From Bolinopsis microptera (taxonomy: Eukaryota > Ctenophora > Tentaculata > Lobata > Bolinopsidae): a stretch of 64,000 nt of DNA. Position 1 is the stretch's first letter. Each line of letters begins with the position of its first letter. Below, in pieces: positions 56,270 through 64,000 of this stretch. Under the pieces are notes generated by a model. It saw only the letters and a list, made by a program, of their open reading frames with translations. It was not told where the DNA came from and made no database searches. Position numbers and translations under genes: made by a program. The stretch covers positions 20,178,837-20,242,836 of the forward strand of contig NC_087073.1 in assembly GCF_026151205.1 (NCBI RefSeq), given 5' to 3'.

Positions 56270-58177
56270 TTTATTTCACAATTTGTAATGTGGCGATACA
56301 GCAGAGGGGTAAGTTTCAAGTGACAAGTTTTTAACACATTTTTTATAATTCTAATTAATACAATAGAAATATTTCTATTTTTGTATTTTGCCTTAACTTA
56401 TTGATATTCTAACTGATATAATTTGAGAGGTTTTCTTAGTCTCTAGAAGCTTGTAAAGGTTAATATTTGATTTATCGTTAACTTGATATAATAAGTATTA
56501 TGATTGCGTCATATATACAAGCTTCTAATAGATTTTTGTATCGATGTAACATTTTGTAATACGAATTATCCAAGATCACTACAATTTGTTGTCCTGATTT
56601 CTCGATCGTTTTTTCTTCCCTTTCCCAAAATATAAACTCCCAAATATTTCTTAATTCTAACATCATAATATTCCCACATAGTTTAGGTGATGTAACCTGA
56701 CTGATTTCTCCCAAAAGTTCACATTTAAACGATCATGAGTTACAAAAAGTTAACAGAACGCCCCATCGCTGGGGGTTTATGGTTCCAGTGTACCATGACC
56801 CTTCCAGCCAAAGGTTAATGATTGAATAATTCTACTAAATTCAAAGATATATATTATACATTATACATATGTAGACGCTTTTTGATATTCTTTGATTCTG
56901 TCGATCCCTGAATTCCCACCAAAGGAATTGTGTACATTCCATATTCATTTTGCGACAATCTGCCCTGGATACCTAATCGTTATATCATTAGGCTGAAGCT
57001 TGGCAAATCCAATATTTAGCATTAAACGTGAAATTCGTGGGCTGTCTTCTGAAATCGATTTTGTATAAGATTTTGAAATATAAATTTTGAAACATCCTCG
57101 GACAGTCAGCCATATTGGATCAAAAGCTACAATCTAAATAATGAATGCATATAATATATAAACTACAATCTAAGTTCTATGTGCTTTGTAAACATCAATA
57201 AACACACACAAAGCATTCCTAACATACCACATACTGTACAGGTCGAGGTTGTCACCTGATCACGGAGCACCTTGAGAAGGTTAAAGAGCTGGAGGAGTAC
57301 AAGGTTGGGCTCTGTCACATTATCCTACTCCATACCTCCGCTTCTCTCACTCTTAATGAGAATTGGGACCCTAATGTCAGGTAAGAGATGCAGCCACACT
57401 TTCTTGAACGAGAGTTTATTGTGAACGAGAGTTTATTAAAGTTTTCCCTATTTGGTAATACTCTTTTTCAATCACACAATAGTTGATATATGTATATCAC
57501 TAGGGCGTCCCGAAGGCAATATCACTGAAGGAAAAACTGATTGAACAGATCCCAATTTTATTTCCCAAGAGTTTTCAGCGTCCAGTCTGTAATTTCAAAG
57601 TACAATCCCTTAATGACCTGTGAGTTAACTCTTATTAAATCCCAGGAACGACATGGAGATGATGCTTAACAAGATAGCTCCCGAGGAGGGTATCAAGTAT
57701 ACCCACACGTGCGAGGGCCCTGATGACATGCCCGCACATGTTAAGAGCACGGTTATTGGCAGTGAGATTACTATTCCCATCCACAACGGCAAGCTAACCC
57801 TCGGTAGATGGCAGGTACGGTGGTCACGTGCTCTTTTAAATAGCTTATGTTTTATATTGTGGCTTAGAATAAACGCCATATCGAGATGTGTAGAACCTGT
57901 AGTTATTTGCCTTGTTTCACTTTGTCTGTCACGAGCCGTGACGCTCCTTACCGAACACTATTACTACATATATACAATGACAACCTGTAGAGAAGAAAAA
58001 CAGTTGAATGTACTTCAAATCATAATTTGCTCACAATTATAATCACATTGCATGCTGTAGATTATTAGATATTAAGTTGTGACTACTTTACAGGGGTTAT
58101 GGTTGTGTGAACACAGGAACTGTGCAGGGACCAGGAAAATTGTTATCACTCTCAGTGGTGCACCTATCACAAACTAG
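56270..58177 (+). CDS. UPF0047/YjbQ family protein
   Basis: Four exons. 57242-57380, 57646-57814 and 58094-58177 (stop TAG) are certain: [48 protein letters not shown] then [20 protein letters not shown]. The family (about 135-140 residues, found from bacteria to animals; E. coli YjbQ has thiamine-phosphate synthase-like activity in vitro) forms trimers with a conserved His/Glu/Asp metal site. Here the H of LLHTSAS, the E of NEN, and the H of PAH and CEH are all kept. Exon 1 is probably 56270-56308 with ATG TGG (MW, as in YjbQ) at 56288. However, joining at its GTAAGT donor is out of phase by one base with exon 2; the next GT or a sequence error could resolve this. The animal function is unknown. 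Confidence 0.9.
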
Positions 58178-59048
58178 ACAATGTCTGAGACACTGACCCT
58201 TGTTATAGATCAGTTCTTTGGAAATCATGAGCTGAAATCCGTGCTGATACTTTGATTGTTTTACAGATTCCGGTTCCAAAATCTCAGTTTACTGTGATTT
58301 TGAAACAACCTTCAATTGCATTTAATCACCAAAAGTTATTCATTTTTTGAGAAATATTTGTCGACCTATGCCCAACATGTTCTTTTATCATACTCATAGG
58401 GTATTTTCTCGGGACTCAGCGCCTTACACGATCTTGCTATTAATTCGTTTAGAGATCTGTTTTCTTGATTTTTTGACTTCTATAATTTGATAGGTTTCTC
58501 CAATGATATGTGATTTCAAGGGCTGAAGCGTGTGATTTAAAATTCAAACCATATATTTAAAGAATTTATTATTTTAAGATGTTAAGTACACTTTATTATT
58601 CTACAGTTTGATAGTACATGTTGCATTAATGTACCAAGTATCTTCAGATCTTACGTAATTAAATAATGTTATGAAGTATTTGTCATGATTTCTTTTATAA
58701 TATTTTGTTTGATTGCTTGCAATATCATCACTTACTAGCCTTTCTGTAATCGATTAAGGACCATTCCAGGATTGCACTTTTGTTCAAGAAACTACCATAA
58801 TATTAAAGTCAGTTCTATTGTACATTAGAACTAGACAGAAACATGTAACATGGGTTAAAATCAGTCAAAAAATAATGAGTCACGTACGTGTGTGGCGGTT
58901 CCTCCGCCCTGCCGGATGCGCCAAGTGATAGCTTGTTATTATATGATTTACGTCCTTAGTTTTTGCTAGTTGGCCCTTTTTATGATATTATTACCCCCTT
59001 TTGCACAGTTCTTCAGGAGTGTTTCCCTTCATGTTTTCTGTTCCTTAG
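58178..59048. other. Intergenic, no gene seen
   Basis: AT-rich to 58880, then mixed composition. No coding sequence or repeat end recognised. Confidence 0.5.
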
Positions 59049-59165
59049 ACCAAACAGGGGCGTGAGCTGCCCGCCCTAGCTACGGTACGAGAAGCAGCGG
59101 CAGTGTGTGATCCGGTTATAAAGAGTGTTCTTGGAACAACAGCACTCTGCTTGGCTGCACTGTGA
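59049..59165 (+). other. Short unassigned open frame
   Basis: From a TCCTTAG acceptor-like sequence an open frame of 38 codons reads TKQGRELPALATVREAAAV and ends at TGA. Composition is protein-like. It could be the last exon of an unseen gene or part of the 5' region of the Penelope-like element. Unresolved. Confidence 0.2.
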
Positions 59166-59276
59166 CAGTGGGAGAACATTAGTTCATGTCACCTAACGCC
59201 CGCTTAACCTTGGCAGCCCCAAGGCATCTGGTTGGTGATGGTTCCCAGGGCTTTTTCAGTTGGAGTCGGCTGTTAA

Positions 59277-60020
59277 GTTTGTCCTGTAAATTCTTGTCTT
59301 AAGAAAGGAAATAAAATATATAACATCACATCCAACACTTGGATTAATCCCAACAGTATTATTTCCCCTGATATAACACCGTGTAATAAGTCAAGATGTC
59401 TCACCTGTAAACCATTCAGGTCAAGTAATATTTTCACCAGTTACGTTACTAATAATTCTTTCATGTTAACTCACTCTGAATCCTTTTCTTGTAAATCTTC
59501 TTCTATTATCTATCTCCTCACTTGTTCTTGTGGTATTCAATATGTTGGGCTCACAGAACAGCGCCTTAATGAACGCATGAATGGACACCGTGCTTCGGTT
59601 AAAGCCGGCAAATCCTCCTTTGTCCATGACCACTTTAATACTCCCGGTCATAATTTTCATGACGCCTCCATTCAAATTATTGATTTTATTGACCCTTCCT
59701 CTACTGAAGACCCTCGTCTGGCCTTAGCTGACAGGGAACTTCTTTGGATTAATCTCCTGAGCACTGCTCACCCTCTAGGTCTCAATGACAACATAAAAGG
59801 TTCTGGTAATATTTCTAAAAGCAACTTTAACGATATTTATTTTAAAAGTAAAATAAAAAGATATAAAAGAGGACATGGCAGAAAAAAGAAAAACAAAAGC
59901 CATGAAGATAGAATATACAAAAGGACTCTCACTTTAAGAGAGATTGACAATAAATATGAAAGTTTAAAAAGAAAAATGTCTGAAAGCAAATACAACTTTT
60001 ATAATCTGCTCCGTAGATAA
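59277..60020 (+). CDS. GIY-YIG endonuclease part of Penelope-like element
   Basis: The frame is open from 59277, and an ATG at 59463 gives 185 residues. The upstream part matters because it encodes the Cys motif TPCNKSRCLTCKPF typical of these elements, so the start is probably earlier or non-ATG. GIY-YIG domain: IIYLLTCSCGIQYVG (GIY/YIG strands with an embedded C-x-C), RLNERMNGHR (catalytic Arg) and LADRELLWINLL (catalytic Glu). The following basic segment (KRYKRGHGRKKKNK) may bind nucleic acid. It would cut DNA for integration. The frame ends at TAA 60018-60020 just as the RT frame begins. Confidence 0.85.
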   Translation, partial: VCPVNSCLKKGNKIYNITSNTWINPNSIISPDITPCNKSRCLTCKPFRSSNIFTSYVTNNSFMLTHSESFSCKSSSIIYLLTCSCGIQYVGLTEQRLNERMNGHRASVKAGKSSFVHDHFNTPGHNFHDASIQIIDFIDPSSTEDPRLALADRELLWINLLSTAHPLGLNDNIKGSGNISKSNFNDIYFKSKIKRYKRGHGRKKKNKSHEDRIYKRTLTLREIDNKYESLKRKMSESKYNFYNLLRR

Positions 60021-61350
60021 AGCTTCAAATAATTATGTTTTTGTCTGCAAGAAGTTTTATCTTTTAACCCTTCTCAACGAACTTGGCTACGATCTCACTT
60101 CTCTAGAGTGTCGTGGCAATTCTACTTATCATCCGGTTAACTCTGTAGAGGATGATATTATTCAGGAACATGTGAACTTCATTAAAGATAACTTTAATAT
60201 TCGTGTTTCTGAGGACAACCTTTGTCTACCGAGAATCTTTTGGATTCCTAAACTTCACAAGAATCCTTATAAGTCTAGATTTATAGCTGGGGCCAGTAAA
60301 TGTACCACTAAGCAGATATCAGTTGTAGTCAACAAAGCTTTAAAAGTTTTAAAAGAATACTTTTCCAAATACTGCAACTCTATCTACAACAATACTGGAA
60401 TTAACTGCGACTGGAGCATTAACAGCTCTAAACAGTTCCTGGAAAGGCTGCCTAGACTAGAGATTTTTAAAATTCAGGTATACGACTTTACCACTCTGTA
60501 TACCAATCTAGACCTTCAGGTTGTACAGTCACTGCTTTTCGAGCTAATAGATCTCCTCTTTAGTAATACGAATAAATTTATTTGTGTTTCTCTGTATAAG
60601 AACAACAATTTTTTCTCTAAAAAGGAATATAACGGATACTTATGTTTTTCTGCTGATAAACTCAAAACAGCTATTACATTTATTCTGTTTAACACTTTTG
60701 TTTGTTTTGGGGATCAGATTTTAAGACAAACGAAAGGCATTCCCATGGGAGGGAATTCTAGTAGCCAGTTCGCTGATCTTTCGCTAGGGAAGTGTGAATA
60801 CAACTACATGACACGCCTAATCAAAGAAAAGAAGTTCGGTCTCGCTAAGCTCCTCTCAAGAAACTGCAGATATGTCGACGACCTCAACACCATGAACTAT
60901 TTGCATTTCTCTAACCTAATCAGGTCCATTTATCCACCTGACCTGCTTATGGAGAGGAGTGGTGACGACAATAAGTCCGTAAACTATCTCGACATCAACA
61001 TCTCGATGAATAACTCCGGACACGTCGCCACCAAGCTTTACAACAAACTTGATGACTTCAACTTTCCTGTGGTCATGTACACCTTTCCTAACAGTAATAT
61101 TTCCTCTTCTGTTGGTTATAATGTTTTTTACGGTCAGGTCCTTCGTTACTCTTCCATTATCTCTGACCTTGATTCTTTTCTGTGTTCTACCAACACCCTT
61201 TATAGGACACTTCTTTCAAGATGTTATAATGACAGACTCCTGAAGAGTAAATTCAGAAAGCTTCTGAAAGACCGACCTAGTATTCTGTACAAATACAGTA
61301 TACTTGATGTCAGCGACATCCTTGACATCACATTTAACGTGAACAGGTGA
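59994..61350 (+). CDS. Reverse transcriptase of Penelope-like element
   Basis: Open from about 59994 in the frame one base off the GIY-YIG ORF; the first ATG is at 60172. It starts with DKASNNYVFVCKKFY, the usual Penelope RT entry motif, then PRIFWIPKLHKNP and KSRFIAGAS. Motif A is YDFTTLYTNLDLQ, motif B is GIPMGGNSSSQFADL and motif C is RYVDDLNTMN (catalytic DD). All core residues are present and there is no internal stop, so the RT itself is intact. Without a -1-type shift or correction of the TTTT run it is cut off from its endonuclease. It is related to telomerase RT and copies element RNA. Confidence 0.88.
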
Positions 61351-61389
61351 TCACTGACGAGTGATTGCTAGGGGGTCTTGGCACATTAA

Positions 61390-62894
61390 GGCCAGAGGGG
61401 GGGGTAAATGGAACTTTTCTAGTTTTCACATATTTGATAATAGCTGCTGGAGACGAACAAGAAGAAAAAAACCAGATCAAAATCTGACCTTGCGTTCCTG
61501 AGATATCGCGCGCTAAATTTTGAGGTTTACCTGTAATTACATGTTGAACTGGATCTTTAAACGGCTGTAACTTTTTTGACCTTTCGATTCCTTAGTTTAG
61601 AAAACCGGCCAATCCCTGATCTTGAGGTTTGGTACAGTGGTTCCTTAGACAATTATCCTCATTTATTATGTGAGCGATTTTTGTTATTTGACTCGGTTCT
61701 TGAATTATGAGGTTAACCATGTCAAAAATTCGGAAAATTTAGCTGGTTAACCTCATAATTCGAGAACCGAGTCAAATTAAAAAAATCGGTCACATAATAA
61801 ATGAGGATAATTGTCTAAGGAACCACTGTACCAAACCTCAATATCAGGGAGTGGCCGGTTTTCTCAACTAAGGAATCGAAAGGTCAAAAAATGTTTTTTG
61901 AGATAGATGCAATTTAGTGTTTTCAAAATTTTGAATATTCACTGGAATGTTTCACAGTTCGTTAGTTAGGACTTTTTATACACTTAATAACGTTTGCTTG
62001 ATCAGACCTGGCCGTCCCCTAAATGATTTTAGCTACTTTCAGTAGTTAATGTCCTTGTATTGTAAAAAATGAGGTTAACCAAGACTTCCTGTAAACACTA
62101 ACTGCTTAAAATTTGGTTGTTAACCTCGCTTTAGACCATATAACACTAGGATTGGTTTATCAATGTTATTATATATGTAGTAAAACATTTGCACAGTATA
62201 ACGATTAAGTTTTTGAGGTTAACATGTAATTGACTAGTCAGGTATTCAAAAAATGAGAGGTTAACCTCATTTTTTAGCCATTTACGGGTAAAATCTTCTA
62301 CTAAAATATGGTCAGTTCGAATCACCTTTGTCACGTGATTATAGTTGTAGGCATTGTGATACCAATAGATACCTCACTTCGATATTGTGGTACATTACAT
62401 AAGTAAGAACCGTATGTATATTCCCTACGGTACCAAAATGTGTTGGTTAACCTCATTTTTTTCATTTTCCCAAGATAAAAGAAAGTCAATCAACACGTCA
62501 TCTATTTAGAAATGTGTATACCGTAAACTTACGATGAAAATAATAACTCTATCATTTGATCTATTCTCGCTATATCTAAAAGACGAGGTTAACCTCATTT
62601 AATCACGTTTGGATATTACTTTTTCTGACAATTATGAACCTAAAATTTAGAGTTTACATTTGCTGACCGAAATAACAAAAAATTATGGCGTGTAATAAAA
62701 TATTAACCTCAATTTTATTAACCTCAATATTGTATAGTCAATTTTGTGAAAATCGGTTAACCTCAATTATAAAATAAAGTTAATCAGCTACAAATATGTG
62801 AATAGCGGCAATGTTTTTGTCATTAAAAATTAAATCGATTTAGAAAATAATATTTTGGTAGAATTTTTTGACCCCTTACCCCCCCCCTCTGGCC
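61390..62894. mobile_element. 1.5-kb element with TTAA flanks and a giant palindrome
   Basis: Inverted ends GGCCAGAGGGGGGGGTAA (61390) and its complement (to 62894) are flanked by TTAA on both sides (61386-61389, 62895-62898), a piggyBac-like duplication. There is no transposase ORF. The interior has a palindrome of about 318 bp (61573-61890) and at least ten copies of GAGGTTAACC or parts of it. A further inverted pair CTTGGCACA / TGTGCCAAG lies just outside (61377-61385, 62930-62938), so the true ends could be slightly wider. Confidence 0.7.
61573..61890. repeat. 318-bp palindrome
   Basis: Arms of about 145 bp (61573-61718 and 61744-61890) are near-perfect inverse copies, for example ATTCCTTAGTTTAGAAAACC and GGTTTTCTCAACTAAGGAAT, around a spacer of about 25 bases. 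It can fold into one long hairpin. Confidence 0.85.
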
Positions 62895-63179
62895 TTAAAC
62901 CGGTACAGGTATTAAACCCCCGAAACCGGTGTGCCAAGTCATCTGCTGATGATGTTCACATAACATTATTTCATCTCTCCTTTATTCCTTCCGTCTTTTC
63001 TTAAACTTACAGTTCAGTTACTTTATTTCACCAGGTCTACCTAAGGATCAATTATTCTTTGGTGGGGTTTCACTTCTGGTATTGGCTTCATTCCCGTTCC
63101 TTTTCCTTATTCTTTATACTTATTTTTTTTATATAGTTTAATGAGATTGGATACTAATTCCTAAAAACAAAAAATGTTA

Positions 63180-64000
63180 ATTATATAACCACTAATTTTA
63201 TATTCGACTGCTAGACCAGTTTAACTCAAAGTGTACTGAAAACATTGAGCACGTGACATTTGACATTTAGCACGTGACATTTGTGTGTAGAGTCTAATGT
63301 ACCAGCCCATTACGGGAGATTATTATGGGCCCTGGTCGTTTCTCAAACAGGATGTTAAAATTACAGTTGCCATGACAACGAGCTGTACGGTGTAGTGTAA
63401 CTGTAGTACAACTGGACCCTGCAATATAATGAGGTGGTGTATTATTGTTGTGATCTAAGTAAAGGGAGAAAGGAGGACTGGTATAGGGGGGTTGTTATAG
63501 GAGGACCTGTTCAGACAGTTCTACCGGATATTAGAGTTATGTCCTTATCTCTCGTTAACTGGCTGCTTTCTCTTGTCTACACTGCACGTACATGTTCTAC
63601 TGCTGTGATAATATTGGAGGAGAGGAAGTAATGATGCAATGTTTGCACGATTAACAAGTCAACAATTCAAAATGGGTTAATAAGCTCGTATAATGAGGTA
63701 ATGGGGGTGTAGACTTTAAATTGATATAGACTTAGAACATTTCAACCTCACGGCGCACTGTATCTCAATAATTTCAATAATTTTATACATTCCAAAATGG
63801 AATTTAGTTTTCTTGAGTACACACTGGATGGTCTAAACCTCATAATATGATGTGCAGTGTGCACTTTAATAATGTTGTGATATGCTGTCTGTGAAACACG
63901 ATGCTGCTAAATGAACCACACCTAATTGATGGAATAATCATCATGTATTACCAAATTTATCATGTGTTTGTGGTGGTGTGAGCAGCACAGGTATACTGTT
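63180..64000. other. No gene seen to window end
   Basis: AT-rich. GCACGTGACATTT is directly repeated at about 63249 and 63269. A 65-codon frame at 63434-63631 has no recognisable features. Confidence 0.5.

Larger units (their letters stand above)
59277..63170 (+). mobile_element. Penelope-like element with N-terminal GIY-YIG
   Basis: A Cys-rich head and a GIY-YIG endonuclease (59277-60020) precede the Penelope-type RT (59994-61350), instead of following it as in classical Penelope. This permuted order is known from the Chlamys/Naiad group of Penelope-like retroelements. The two domains are in different frames, joined at a TTTT run near 59996-59999. The 3' region is interrupted by a 1.5-kb element at 61390-62894 and appears to resume at 62895-63170. 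The exact ends are not resolved. Confidence 0.8.

Noticed and set aside
61353-62930. Hammerhead ribozyme in the Penelope-like element (CTGACGAG at about 61356, CGAAAC at 62921)
   Set aside because: The core words exist, but once the inserted element is removed helix II does not start at the required position. I could not draw a valid three-stem fold.

Overview
This window is AT-rich nuclear DNA from an invertebrate animal. It has intron-containing genes with GT-AG junctions and no prokaryotic gene organisation, and most of the space between genes is filled by retroelements and short inverted-repeat elements. Four host genes can be read confidently: a geranylgeranyl diphosphate synthase (minus strand, 3' end off the left edge), a p70 ribosomal S6 kinase (minus strand, 15 exons), the mismatch-repair gene MLH1 (plus strand, 7 exons, complete) and a UPF0047/YjbQ-family gene directly downstream of MLH1. 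The species cannot be fixed. The repeat complement and apparent trans-splicing signals would suit a cnidarian (for example a hydrozoan) or another early-branching or lophotrochozoan animal.

Layout. 0-8.4 kb: a hAT-like transposon end, then GGPS1 on the minus strand with a 768-bp MITE in an intron. 9-13.4 kb: a decayed reverse-transcriptase element with an N-terminal PHD finger, split by a 287-bp hAT MITE with an 8-bp target duplication. 13.4-19.5 kb: gene-poor, with microsatellite, tandem and dispersed repeats, hairpins and a tRNA-derived fragment. 19.5-22.9 kb: a broken non-LTR retrotransposon (minus). 23-27.3 kb: no gene, GC-rich repeats and a cluster of CRE-like palindromes. 27.3-37.5 kb: S6K. 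38.5-41.6 kb: a non-LTR element with one intact but 5'-truncated ORF (minus). 42.3-43.9 kb: repeat and LINE fragments. 44.4-49.2 kb: a nearly intact two-ORF LINE (plus) interrupted only by a 135-bp insertion. 49.2-52.8 kb: GC-rich repeats and an inverted-repeat-bounded ORF. 52.9-58.2 kb: MLH1 followed 55 bp later by the YjbQ-like gene. 59.3-63.2 kb: a Penelope-like element with the GIY-YIG domain N-terminal to the RT, its tail split by a 1.5-kb element flanked by TTAA.

The most interesting theme is a probable spliced-leader/operon system. Good 3' splice sites lie just 5' of the start regions of GGPS1, MLH1 and the YjbQ-like gene with no visible upstream exon. MLH1 and YjbQ are packed tightly in tandem. 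An identical 37-base segment ending in TTTGAG sits at the 5' end of two unrelated PHD-containing retroelements, as expected if both were reverse-transcribed from trans-spliced RNAs. A second point is a one-base frame break in S6K exactly before its TOR-regulated hydrophobic motif, with that motif perfectly preserved in the next frame.
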